Assembly (NCBI RefSeq): GCF_003977755.1
Contig: NZ_RQWN01000001.1
Location: 1,517,855 to 1,581,854 of the forward strand
Origin: Haloterrigena salifodinae
GTDB lineage: Archaea > Halobacteriota > Halobacteria > Halobacteriales > Natrialbaceae
DNA: 64,000 bases
Reading direction: 5' to 3'
Shown here: positions 18,210 through 26,527 of the stretch, piece after piece
Numbering within the stretch: position 1 is the first letter of the stretch
How the letters are laid out: every line of letters starts with the position of its first letter
Program-made: the position numbers and the translations under genes
The notes under the pieces: model-generated
The model's database searches: none
Seen by the model: the letters and a program-made list of their open reading frames with translations, nothing else
What the model was told of the DNA's origin: nothing

Positions 18210-19370
18210 TTAATAGCGTTTCCGGATGAGCGAACGCGTCTTCGTCCGCCGGTCGCGAGCCGCGTCCCGCCGCGAGCGCGGATCGCGGGGACCACAGAGC
18301 CGGCGGCCGACACCGTACGTGAGCCCGCCGAGCAGCGAGACGATGACGACGACGGGCGACCACGGATGGACGTCGTGGAGGGCGTCGATTACCGGCAGCG
18401 GGAGCACGTGCAGGTACCGGTACTCGGTGACGTAGGCCGGGTAGTGGCCGGTCTCGGCGGGCGCCGAGATCGACAGGGGGACCTCGGCGTCGTCCCGCGG
18501 ACCGACGGTCGCGGGTCCCTCGTCGACCGCGACGTGGTCGCTTTCCGTTTCGACGTACGAGACGACGGGGACGATCCCGTCGTTGGCCACGACGTATGGC
18601 ACCGTCTCGGTGGTCCCCCGTTCGATCACCAGCGCCTGCTCGGAGTCGAACTCCGCGCTGACGACGCCGTACGATTGGGTACCGGCGGGGACGAGCATCG
18701 CCCCCGCGGCGGCGACGACGACCAGCAGCGCGAAGACGCCACAGAGGAGTCGCGGATCGAGCGCCACCCCGTCGTCGCTGCCCAGCCGCGACTCGTCGGA
18801 CACGCTGCGGCGCTCGCGGGCCGTCTCGATGGCGTAGAGGGCCCCCGATAGCCCGAGTCCCAGATACGCCAGCCCCGACGTTCCCCGGATCGATCCGAGC
18901 CCGAACGCGACCGCCAGTCGGCTCTGGCCGGACTCGATGGCGTCACCGACCGTCATCACGGCGGTTCCGAGATGGGGGATCGTGACGACCTCGCCCGTCG
19001 GTCGCCAGGCGCTCGCGACGATCTGCCCGTCCTGAACGGGCGGTTCCCCCGAGTCCTGATCCGTAACCGGATTGGCGTCGCCCTTGGTGATGTATCCCCG
19101 CTCGGTCTCCTCAACCACCCGGTGAGTCGTCAGCCCGCCGCCGTCGATCTCCTCGGCCTCGAAGACGATTACGTCGCCGGGCTCCGGATCGTCCGTCACG
19201 ACGTCCGGAACCGCGACGAACCCGTGACCGGTCTCGATGGTCGGCTCCATGCTGCCGGTCTCGACGAACCCCAGCAGGATCGGCTGGCCGAGTATCTGCC
19301 CCGCGAACAGGGCGAGGATACTCGCGAGTACGAGCCCCTGAAACACCCGCGTCACCCCCCAGTGAATCAT
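18210..19370 (-). CDS. Signal peptidase I, Ser/His (archaeal/SipW) type
   Basis: A 386-residue membrane peptidase of family S26B. After an N-terminal helix (about residues 8-33), the catalytic Ser40 is in ETGSMEPT, His83 in TTHRVVEE replaces the bacterial Lys, and Asp98 is in ITKGDAN. It has extra C-terminal parts: two more membrane helices, an outside beta-domain (about 225-305), a final helix and a basic tail. SipW of Bacillus, which matures the biofilm fibre protein TasA, is also of Ser/His type. Its place beside DUF5305 and DUF1102 genes suggests it serves those secreted proteins. The housekeeping signal peptidase should lie elsewhere. Confidence 0.88.
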   Translation of the reverse strand: MIHWGVTRVFQGLVLASILALFAGQILGQPILLGFVETGSMEPTIETGHGFVAVPDVVTDDPEPGDVIVFEAEEIDGGGLTTHRVVEETERGYITKGDANPVTDQDSGEPPVQDGQIVASAWRPTGEVVTIPHLGTAVMTVGDAIESGQSRLAVAFGLGSIRGTSGLAYLGLGLSGALYAIETARERRSVSDESRLGSDDGVALDPRLLCGVFALLVVVAAAGAMLVPAGTQSYGVVSAEFDSEQALVIERGTTETVPYVVANDGIVPVVSYVETESDHVAVDEGPATVGPRDDAEVPLSISAPAETGHYPAYVTEYRYLHVLPLPVIDALHDVHPWSPVVVIVSLLGGLTYGVGRRLCGPRDPRSRRDAARDRRTKTRSLIRKRY

Positions 19371-19374
19371 TCGT

Positions 19375-19435
19375 ACACCTAGACTAATTTTATAAAATTA
19401 CTTGTATATTTCGATTTATAACATGTATTTGCGGT
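19375..19435 (-). promoter_or_regulatory. AT-rich promoter region of the signal peptidase operon
   Basis: A sharply AT-rich stretch lies directly upstream of the signal peptidase ATG, with a TATA-like TTTATAAAATTA on the plus strand (minus-strand TAATTTTATAAA) about 20-30 bases before the start codon. This spacing fits a leaderless haloarchaeal transcript. No transcript data, so placement is inferred. Confidence 0.5.
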
Positions 19436-19486
19436 ATCGGTGACAGTCAAACGCAGCTCGCTACGACGAAAATCGGCGTCGCGGCG

Positions 19487-19612
19487 CTACGCGGAGAAGA
19501 GCCGCTCTAGCTCCGCGTTGATCGTTTCCCGGTCGAGTTCCTCACCGGATAGGTCGAATTCGATACCCGCTACCGTCTCGTAGTCGTCGAGCGTCGGTGT
19601 CGTGTCCGTCAT
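19487..19612 (-). CDS. 41-residue acidic protein following a DUF1102 gene
   Basis: I read a short ORF here, starting with ATG at 19612 and ending at TAG 19487. Its product begins MTDTTPTLDDYETVAGIEFD and ends ELERLFSA; it is acidic and helical in its second half (LSGEELDRETINAELERLF). Its start is only three bases after the stop of the upstream secreted-protein gene, which argues for translation within the same operon. Codon choice is normal for the genome. Function unknown; it could be a small partner or regulator of the secreted protein. Confidence 0.55.
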   Translation of the reverse strand: MTDTTPTLDDYETVAGIEFDLSGEELDRETINAELERLFSA

Positions 19613-19615
19613 CTC

Positions 19616-20212
19616 TTAGACCTCCTCTGCAATGATTTCGATCTCGTCGTTGACGGCGACCGAGTCCACCGCCGTCTCCGGGAGGGCGAACGCCGCCAGA
19701 CTGAACTCGATCTCCTCACCGGGCGACAGCGTCGAGATCGAGATGAAGTTGCTCTCCCACGGCGGCCACTCGAGATCAATCTCGATTCCGCCGGCCTGGG
19801 GCACGAGCAGGACACCAAGCACGCCGTCGAAGTCCTGCCAGTCCACGTCGCCAAACGCCAGCGGCGTGACCCGGAGTTCGACCTCCTGGGAGCCCTGGTT
19901 CTGGATCTGGAAGATGTCCTCGATTCCCGTGACCGCGTTGGCGTTCAGACCCTGGCCGCCGGCGATACCGTCGCCGACATTGTCGTTGTCGCCGGTCAGA
20001 TTGATCGCGAGCGCGTCGCTGTCGGTCGTGTCCACATAATTGCCGTTCGGCCCGTCGCCGGGCTGGATGCCAAGGTACGCGCTGGCGTCCTCGGAGACGG
20101 TGACGGCGACGTCGCGCTCGGCCTGGACGCTGCTGAACGCGCCGGTACCGAGGGCGAGCCCGCTGCCCGCCGCGAGCGTGCCGATACTCAGGACGAAGTT
20201 GCGTCGTTCCAT
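19616..20212 (-). CDS. DUF1102-type secreted protein, TasA-like fibre subunit candidate
   Basis: The 198-residue protein has an RR-containing signal sequence (MERRNFVLSIGTLAAGSG) running to a GTGAFSSVQA cleavage region, then a beta-rich domain beginning ERDVAVTVSEDASAYLGI. This start matches the two other secreted proteins of the locus, and resembles the way TasA and camelysin-type, SipW-dependent proteins begin. The rest has regularly spaced strands (IFQIQNQGSQEVELRVTPL, LSPGEEIEFSLAAF) and an acidic end. The family is named DUF1102 in archaea. A role as a surface filament or matrix subunit is my inference from the Ser/His signal peptidase nearby. Confidence 0.82.
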   Translation of the reverse strand: MERRNFVLSIGTLAAGSGLALGTGAFSSVQAERDVAVTVSEDASAYLGIQPGDGPNGNYVDTTDSDALAINLTGDNDNVGDGIAGGQGLNANAVTGIEDIFQIQNQGSQEVELRVTPLAFGDVDWQDFDGVLGVLLVPQAGGIEIDLEWPPWESNFISISTLSPGEEIEFSLAAFALPETAVDSVAVNDEIEIIAEEV

Positions 20213-20227
20213 CTGTTATCCACTCAG

Positions 20228-20767
20228 TTACGCGGTCGCGCTGAAGGTCACCGAGTCGAGCAGTTCGTCGCCGTCGCCGAGGCCGCTGTCTTCGGTATCG
20301 ATTTCGAGACAGATCGTCGTGCTCTCGCCGGCGCCGAGCGTGACCGCGCTGTCGGTCAGCGAGTCGCCGTCGTAGGCCTCGCCGTCCGGGTAGAACGCGA
20401 CCAGGTCGGCGTTATCGCCGTGTTTGGCCACGATGACGTCGACTTCCTGCGTCCCCTGGTTCTCGATGTCGAACAGGTTCCCGATCTGCGTGACCGCATC
20501 GGGGTTGACGCCCTCGCCGCCGCCCGCGACGCCGTCGTTGCTCGGGCTGAGATCGATCGTCAGCGTGCCGTCGTTCCCGTCGTCGGTGACGTAGTCCGCG
20601 TTGTCGCCGCCGGTGCCCTCGAGTCGCAGGTAGGCCGAAGCGTCGTCGGCGACTTCGACGTCGATGTCACGATTCGCGCTCACGCTCGAGAACGCCCCCG
20701 TCCCGATCGCCGCGGCGGTTCCGGATGCCAGTGCGCCCATTCCGATAACGAATTTGCGTCGTTGCAT
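20228..20767 (-). CDS. DUF1102-type secreted protein, paralogue
   Basis: A 179-residue paralogue of the next gene. The signal sequence is MQRRKFVIGMGALASGTAAA with cleavage near GTGAFSSVSA; the mature part begins NRDIDVEVADDASAYLRL. Later it has LFDIENQGTQEVDVIVAK, which aligns with IFQIQNQGSQEVELRV of its neighbour, and it ends soon after a strand that follows a GAGEST turn. The ATG at 20767 was chosen since the upstream in-frame extension lacks signal-peptide character. The gap to the downstream paralogue is 15 bases, so they are co-transcribed. Two related subunits side by side fit a major/minor subunit pair. Confidence 0.82.
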   Translation of the reverse strand: MQRRKFVIGMGALASGTAAAIGTGAFSSVSANRDIDVEVADDASAYLRLEGTGGDNADYVTDDGNDGTLTIDLSPSNDGVAGGGEGVNPDAVTQIGNLFDIENQGTQEVDVIVAKHGDNADLVAFYPDGEAYDGDSLTDSAVTLGAGESTTICLEIDTEDSGLGDGDELLDSVTFSATA

Positions 20768-21280
20768 GGTTAGTGGTGTGGTGAGCGGAACCTCGCGGAC
20801 GGTCGTCCGCGAGAACCCGTCGCCCCGCTTCTCGCGGGGACCACGATTCAGCGATGGACAGCAGGGGATATTGTAATACAGTCGTGGAATTAATTCTGAC
20901 ACTGGTTTCCCTTCTATCAACGAGCGGTGGAGCGAACGTGGTACGTCGCATGGTGGCGATTGACTCGAGTCGCGTGCGAGTCAGCGGTCCGTAGACTGCG
21001 ATCGACGCATCGTTGGCTTTCGGTCAATCGACCCCTGAGTACGATTGGAGGCGGTCTCGGTCCGATTGACTCTCGGTCAACCGGTGACTGAACCCGCATC
21101 GCGGGAGAATCGAGCGACGACGACCGTTCCGGGTAACTCCCGAAAGCGGATCTGTGACCGTCGATCGGCGGATGGTCGAAGCTTATCACTAGAACAAATA
21201 TTCTCTACACAAAATAATTTAATTGAAGAAATTCAGGATTTCAATAGTTTTATTTCTGTACGCGTCCCACGTTCGATTGA
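20768..21280. promoter_or_regulatory. Divergent intergenic region with repeated CGATTGAC motif
   Basis: This 513-base gap separates the secreted-protein operon from the divergent winged-helix regulator gene. It is AT-rich at both ends (about 20870-20900 and 21185-21260), where the two promoters should lie. CGATTGACTC occurs at 20957-20966 and 21063-21072, and its reverse core GTCAATCG at 21023-21030. The repeated motif is a candidate binding site for the regulator encoded next door. No gene was recognised in the gap. Confidence 0.45.
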
Positions 21281-21904
21281 ATGGGGGGATGCCACGCGGA
21301 ACAGACTCGGGACCGGAACGTCCCGCGACGAAACCAAGACGAATTGACCGAAGACGAACTCTTCGAACTCCTGTCGAACCGACGACGGCGACACATCCTT
21401 CACACGCTGATGGACGAGGCGGAGACGGCTGACATCGGCGACCTCTCACAAGAGATCGCCGCGGCGGAGGATGGACTCGCCTACGAGGAAGTCTCGAGTA
21501 CCGATCGAAAGCGAGTCTATACGGCGCTCCAGCAGTCGCATCTACCGAAGCTGGATAAGGCCGGCGTCGTCGAGTTCGACCGCGATCGGGGGCTCGTCGA
21601 ACCCACCCCGGCGCTCGAGAACGTCGAGATCTACATGGACGTCGTTCGCGGACGAGAAATCCCGTGGAGCGACTACTATCTGGGGCTGACGGCGGTGGCC
21701 ACGTTGTTGCTCGGGGCGACCGTCGCCGGCTTTCCGCTGTTCGCCGACCTCCCGTCGCACGCGTGGGGAGTGTTCGTCGTCGTCGCCTTCGGCGTCTCCG
21801 CGCTCGCACACCGCTACTACGCGCGGCGCAACCGGCTCGGTATCGCCGACGAACCGCCGGCCGTGGAACTCGAGTACCGGAACCGAACGGAAGAGGGGCG
21901 ATGA
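21281..21904 (+). CDS. Winged-helix regulator with C-terminal membrane helices (DUF7344-like)
   Basis: The 207-residue protein has an N-terminal winged-helix domain: LTEDELFELLSNRRRRHILHTLMDE, a recognition-helix region DRKRVYTALQQSHLPKLDKAGVVEFD, and wing residues to about 110. Two membrane helices follow (about 135-155 and 160-178), then a basic and acidic tail. The ELLSNxRRRxILxxL opening is a hallmark of haloarchaeal DNA-binding domains of this kind. Located between the two halves of the secreted-protein locus, it is probably its regulator, held at the membrane. It is followed after one base by the next gene, so both are one operon. Confidence 0.82.
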   Translation: MGGCHAEQTRDRNVPRRNQDELTEDELFELLSNRRRRHILHTLMDEAETADIGDLSQEIAAAEDGLAYEEVSSTDRKRVYTALQQSHLPKLDKAGVVEFDRDRGLVEPTPALENVEIYMDVVRGREIPWSDYYLGLTAVATLLLGATVAGFPLFADLPSHAWGVFVVVAFGVSALAHRYYARRNRLGIADEPPAVELEYRNRTEEGR

Positions 21905-21905
21905 G

Positions 21906-22835
21906 ATGAAGCGAACCAGACGCGCAGCGCTGCTGTTGATGGCCGCCTCGAGCGGTACCCTTGCCGTCGAGACGCTCGGCCTCTCGCGGTCGGCGGCCCG
22001 GCGAGACGCGGCCGTCGACGCCGCCGGCGATGCCGTCGCCTACCTGGGACTGACCGAGGACGGCGTTGAGGCCGGCGGTACCCTGTTCGAAGACGGCCCC
22101 CGGCCGTCGCCCGCGACATTCTCCGTCGTCAACGGGCTCTCCGCGCCCATCGCGCTCACCCTCGCGTCCAACCAATTTCGGATTCGGACGACCGACGAGG
22201 CAGCGGCTGTCGACGGAGACAGACTGCTCGTCGGCGGTGACGCGGGCGATCCGCTGGACCCGGGCGACCGCCTCGCGGAGATTACGGTCGAGCCGACGCC
22301 GGCAGCGATCGGATCGTTGGTCGGCTCGACGATAACCGGAACCGTCGACGTCACGGCGACGGGCGCGGAGACTCGGGTCGACGCCGAGCGCGACCTCTCG
22401 CTTTCGGTTCCCGGCGTTTCGGTCGAACGGGCGCTGCTGTCGGTGTCCCAGCGAGGCGGCGGCGTCTTCGAACACCGGTGGCTACTGGAGGGCGTCGACA
22501 CCACGACGCACGGCCTCGAGGCGCTCAAACTCGATTACCGCAACGTCGAGACTGCCGGCGCGATCGACTTCACCGACGCGGACGGGCCGTCGGTCTCGGT
22601 CACTGCCGACGGCGCCGACCGTCTGGCGACGATCGAGACGCTGGAGCCGAACCGACTCACCGTCGCGCTCGCGGACGCGCTGATACTCGACGGAGCCGCC
22701 GTCGAACTCGTACTCGCGGAACCCGGCGGACCGGCGAGCCCGGGCGGTCAACCCGGTAGCCCGACGGGTGCGACGGTCGAACTGTTCGATGCCGGATTCA
22801 GCGCTACCGCCGAGGCGACACGGGACCGCCCGTGA
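21906..22835 (+). CDS. Secreted protein related to the DUF1102 proteins of the locus
   Basis: This 309-residue protein begins with a short basic signal sequence (MKRTRRAALLLMAASSGTLAVETL), and its mature start RRDAAVDAAGDAVAYLGL carries the same RD-x2-V and D-A-x-AYLxL pattern as the two DUF1102-like neighbours. The rest is beta-rich, with many Thr/Val strands, and near the C-terminus has a Gly/Pro-rich stretch GGPASPGGQPGSP. It is translationally coupled to the regulator gene just upstream. It may be a larger, tip- or anchor-like member of the same surface structure; no assigned function. Confidence 0.75.
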   Translation: MKRTRRAALLLMAASSGTLAVETLGLSRSAARRDAAVDAAGDAVAYLGLTEDGVEAGGTLFEDGPRPSPATFSVVNGLSAPIALTLASNQFRIRTTDEAAAVDGDRLLVGGDAGDPLDPGDRLAEITVEPTPAAIGSLVGSTITGTVDVTATGAETRVDAERDLSLSVPGVSVERALLSVSQRGGGVFEHRWLLEGVDTTTHGLEALKLDYRNVETAGAIDFTDADGPSVSVTADGADRLATIETLEPNRLTVALADALILDGAAVELVLAEPGGPASPGGQPGSPTGATVELFDAGFSATAEATRDRP

Positions 22836-22868
22836 TCGGTCGCTACTTCTCGACTGCGGATCCGAATC

Positions 22869-23792
22869 CTACAGCGGTTCGATGATTTCGTCGGCGAACG
22901 TCGACAGCGCCGCCTCGCGATCCTCGTTCTCGAGCCCGATGATGGCGTGGTCGAGGCCGTACTCCTCGAGTCGCCGGAAGTAGTCCCGGAACCACTCGAC
23001 GCCGGCCCGAAAGCCAAGGTGCAGCGGTTCGGCGTCGGCCGTCGGATCGTCGGCAAACTCGACGCGAACCGCGATGGCGAACGGTTTCTCGCCGGCCGAC
23101 TCGCGCCACTCGACGAGGTACTCTTCCAGCGTGCGTTCCGGGAGGTGATAGAATAACCAGCCATCCCCGTGCTCGGCGATCCACTCGCGGGACTGGCGGG
23201 CGTTGCCCGTCGGGAGGAGCGGGATCGTTTCGGTCGTGGGCTCGGGGACGACCTCGAGGTCGCCTGATAAGGAGCCCCATTCGCCCTCGACAGTCGGAAA
23301 GTCCTCCCGCCAGACGGTGCGGACGGCCTCGAACCGGTCGCGAAACGCCCGGCCCCGCTCCTCGCGGTCGACGCCGAAGGCGGGGTACTCGGGGTCGCGG
23401 TCGCCAGAGGCGACGCCGAGGACGAGCCGGCCGTCCGAGAGCCGGTCGACGGTCGCAGCGGATTTGGCGACATGGATCGGATGCCGGAGCGTGAGGACGA
23501 TACTCGAGGTACCGAGTGCGATGTCGTTAGTTCGGGTCGCGACGTGGGAGAGCCACGGCCACGTGTCGAACGTCTGGCCGGCGTCGCCGAACTTCGGCCA
23601 GTAGGTCGGAACGTCTCGCGCCCAGAGGCCGTCGAAGCCGACCGCCTCGGCGCGTTCGGCGAGTCGCAGTTCGGCTTCGATGTCGGGCGTCGAGCGGTTC
23701 GCTCCCGTTAGCGGGAAACCGGCGCCGAAGGTCAGGCCGTCGCTGTCGAACAGTCGTCGGTAGCCCTCGTTTTCGTGTCCACGGGTCGGCAT
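22869..23792 (-). CDS. Luciferase-like monooxygenase family (LLM class) oxidoreductase
   Basis: A 307-residue flavin/F420-dependent oxidoreductase of the bacterial luciferase fold. Recognisable parts are the first strand LTFGAGFPLTGAN, AERAEAVGFDGLWARDVP, the strand IALGTSSIVLTLRHPIHVAKSAATVDRLSDGRLVLGVASGD (given in part), and later LLPTGNARQSREWIAEHGDGWL. This order is seen in the TIGR03571-type subgroup. The substrate is unknown, and F420 is the likely cofactor in haloarchaea. It stands alone between a surface-protein gene and the broken M42 peptidase. Confidence 0.88.
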   Translation of the reverse strand: MPTRGHENEGYRRLFDSDGLTFGAGFPLTGANRSTPDIEAELRLAERAEAVGFDGLWARDVPTYWPKFGDAGQTFDTWPWLSHVATRTNDIALGTSSIVLTLRHPIHVAKSAATVDRLSDGRLVLGVASGDRDPEYPAFGVDREERGRAFRDRFEAVRTVWREDFPTVEGEWGSLSGDLEVVPEPTTETIPLLPTGNARQSREWIAEHGDGWLFYHLPERTLEEYLVEWRESAGEKPFAIAVRVEFADDPTADAEPLHLGFRAGVEWFRDYFRRLEEYGLDHAIIGLENEDREAALSTFADEIIEPL

Positions 23793-23887
23793 TCGGTCGA
23801 GCTATCGGCTCCGATCGGATGTCGGTACCGGTTCGCGAGTACCGGTGTCGTATCTCGCGTTCGCGACGCTCATCGTCTCGAGGGTGG

Positions 23888-24918
23888 TCAGATATCGACA
23901 GCGAACGGGGCGAACTCGCGCGCGCTACTCGCGAATGCGCCGAGCAGCGCCGCCACGGCCTCGAGATCGTTGGTGTCGATCACCTCTACGGGGGTGTGCA
24001 TGTACCGGTTGGGAACGCTGACGACTTGCGAGGGGATTCCGCCGGCCGCGGTGAAGAAGCCGTCGGCGTCAGTTCCCGTCCCGAGACCGAGCGCTTCGAC
24101 CTGGACGCCGATCTCTCGGTCGTCGGCTACCGACCGGAGCGCCTCGAAGAGCGTCGGATGATTCGTACTCCCCCGTCCCAAGGCCGGTCCCTCGCCGAGT
24201 TCCATTCGGCTCGTCTTCTCGCTCGGTGCCGAGGGGTAGTCGACCGCGTGACCGACGTCGACGACAACGACGGCATCGGGTTCGAGGTCGAAACCGACCA
24301 TCTGCTCCCCTTTGACGCCGACCTCCTCCTAGACGGTCGAAACGGCGTAGACGGTCGCCTCGCTGCCGGCTTCGACGGCCGTGCGGAAGCCTTCGGCGGC
24401 GGCCCACGTCCCGACGCGATCGTCGAGACCGCGGGCGGCGAGGCGCGTCTCCGAGAGCCAGGAGACCGTCGACGAGAACGTAATCGGTCGCCGATTTCGA
24501 GGCGTCCGCTCGCTTCCTCCTCGCTTTCGGCCCCGACGTCGATCCAGAGATCCGATATCTCGGGTCCGTCGTCGCTCTCTTCGCGGAGGTGGATCGCCGT
24601 CTGTCCGATGACTCCCTCGACGGGACTGTCTGCGGCGTGAATCGTCACGTGCTGGCCCCGAGAAACCGACGGGTCGCTACCGCCGATGCGTCCCGGTCTG
24701 ACGAATCCGTTCTCGTCGGCGTGGCCAGTGAGGTCCACTTCGGGCGCGTCGGGGTCCCCCTCGTGAACGGCGATTACGTTCTCGTAAGCGTCCGTACGAA
24801 CGTCGTCCGCGAATCGTTCGACGTAGTCGAGCCAAACGCGCTGTCCGCGAGTTTCGTAGCCCGACGGCGAGGGCGTCTCGAGCAGTTCAACGAGGAAACC
24901 GCGCGACGTAGATTCCAT
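23888..24918 (-). pseudogene. M42 family aminopeptidase, broken by a frameshift and a nonsense codon
   Basis: The N-terminal part begins at ATG 24918 with LLETPSPSGYE and the metal-site HADENGF. Around 24484-24490 the frame shifts by one base: GDR is followed in the next frame by ITFSSTVSWLSETRLAARGLDDRVG, typical of M42. In that frame a TAG at 24329-24331 replaces the Gln expected in STVQEEVGVKG, the catalytic glutamate motif. The C-terminal part continues intact to 23888 (VVVVDVGHAVD ... FAVDI). Both lesions are single-base and the remainder is well preserved, so inactivation is recent, or one lesion is a sequencing error. M42 enzymes are cobalt- or zinc-dependent aminopeptidases. Confidence 0.85.
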
Positions 24919-25065
24919 ATCCGAATCATACGGTCGGAGAGTTGGATATAACCACATTCATTTCGATCCGAAATACGCAGTCACTGTACGCGCGAACTGA
25001 ACACTAAACGGGTATCCACTGGTCGAGTCGTAAGGACTATAGTCGGCCCTGGTGCAAACACGTCA

Positions 25066-26253
25066 ATGCGCCTCTGGGACCGCTCCATGGCCGTCATAGG
25101 CGGGAGGAACGCGATCATCCTTCTTGGGGGGCTGTACCTCGCCCTTGCTGTTGGATGGGCGTTTCTGCCTACCACTCCGAAGCTGACCCTTCCGAGTGTT
25201 CTCTTCGTCTCCAGCTTCATCGGCGGCTCCGGATTCGTCCTCCTCATTGGTGGATATCGATTGCCCGACACCGACATCCACCCGAGATTCTATTCCACGA
25301 TTGCAGGCTGGTGCCTCGTCGGAATCGGGGTGATGCTCGCCATTCTCGCGCTCTACAACCTCCAGCCCGGACCGAATCTCTCCAGCCCACTGTGGTCTGT
25401 CTCTATACTCACAGGCTTCAGTTGTGTCGCTGGATACGGCGTGGGGACGTACGCCGCGCAAGCGAAAACACATGCCTATCGACTCGAACGGCAAAATCAC
25501 CAACTTGAACGGACGCAAGCGGAGCTCAGGGAATCGAACGAACGCTTAGAGCAGTTCGCGTACGCCGCGTCTCACGACCTGCAAGAGCCCCTCCGGATGG
25601 TCTCGAGTTATCTGGAACTCGTCGACCGCCGATATGGTGACGAACTCGACGACGACGGCGAGGAGTTCCTCGAGTACGCGATCGACGGCTCGGTGCGTAT
25701 GAAAGAAATGATCGACGGGTTGCTCGAGTATTCACGCGTGGATACACAGGGTGAACAGTTCGAACCCGTCGATCTCGCCGAGGTAGTCGCCAACGTTCGG
25801 GAGGATCTTCAACTGCAGATCGACGAGACCGACACCAGTATCGAAACCGGCGAGTTACCGCACGTCGAGGGAGATCGGAGTCAATTACGCCAACTCTTTC
25901 AGAACCTCTTGTCGAACGCGATCGAGTACAGCGGCGACGAGCCGCCGCGGATCGACGTTTCCGCCGAACCCGATACCGAGGAGTGGATAATCTCGGTTCG
26001 CGATAACGGCATCGGGATCGATTCGGAGGACCAAGATCGCATCTTCGAGGTGTTCCAGCGCCTGCACAGTCAGGACGAGCATTCAGGGACGGGAATCGGG
26101 CTCGCACTCTGTGAACGCATCGTCAAACGTCACGGCGGCGAGATCCGGGTCGATTCCAGTCCCGGAGAGGGGACGACGTTCACGTTTTCGTTACCGGCAG
26201 TGACCAATGAGACAGAGAACCCGCCTCCACCGAGCGACTTAATATCGACCTGA
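25066..26253 (+). CDS. Membrane histidine kinase
   Basis: The 395-residue sensor kinase has an N-terminal membrane part with about four helices (residues 1-130) and no periplasmic-type sensor domain, a short coiled coil (ERQNHQLERTQAELRESNERL), the HisKA dimerisation domain with phospho-acceptor His in SHDLQEPLRM, and a HATPase domain with N-box NLLSNAIEYS, G1 DNGIGI and G2 TGIGLALCERIV. The AA-SHDLQEPLRM type is common in haloarchaea and resembles phytochrome-type kinases. No response regulator is adjacent. The membrane part suggests it senses something in or near the membrane. Confidence 0.9.
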   Translation: MRLWDRSMAVIGGRNAIILLGGLYLALAVGWAFLPTTPKLTLPSVLFVSSFIGGSGFVLLIGGYRLPDTDIHPRFYSTIAGWCLVGIGVMLAILALYNLQPGPNLSSPLWSVSILTGFSCVAGYGVGTYAAQAKTHAYRLERQNHQLERTQAELRESNERLEQFAYAASHDLQEPLRMVSSYLELVDRRYGDELDDDGEEFLEYAIDGSVRMKEMIDGLLEYSRVDTQGEQFEPVDLAEVVANVREDLQLQIDETDTSIETGELPHVEGDRSQLRQLFQNLLSNAIEYSGDEPPRIDVSAEPDTEEWIISVRDNGIGIDSEDQDRIFEVFQRLHSQDEHSGTGIGLALCERIVKRHGGEIRVDSSPGEGTTFTFSLPAVTNETENPPPPSDLIST

Positions 26254-26487
26254 ACAGCCTATCTGCATCTCCTCCACCCGATCGCGCGCCTGTATTTCGG
26301 CTGCGGTTATTTGATTAGGAGACGTATTGACCGCTTCGATACGCCGAGGTGCGGTATCCGAGGAGTTCCGCACACCTAACTGATATTAACAGAACTGGGA
26401 TAGTTTTCTACCCAACGTATTACATCCGTTATCTATAGTGTGCAGCGAACAACTCCCAACGGTCAGTGAGGATTCCAACAGAGGAAC

Positions 26488-26524
26488 AAAAAATCGAAAC
26501 AGTGATTCGCTCGCTGAAGCGAGC
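26488..26524 (-). terminator. Stem-loop plus T-run after aconitase
   Basis: On the minus strand GCTCGC, a TTCA loop and GCGAGC (26509-26524) are followed after about fifteen bases by a run of six T (plus-strand A at 26488-26493). It starts three bases after the aconitase stop codon. This is a plausible transcription terminator; archaeal termination mainly needs the T-run. Confidence 0.55.
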
Positions 26525-26527
26525 CGA

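Noticed and set aside
23888-24301. C-terminal M42 piece as a separate short gene
   Set aside because: It starts inside the M42 fold and lacks the N-terminal metal ligands; it is better read as part of the broken gene.
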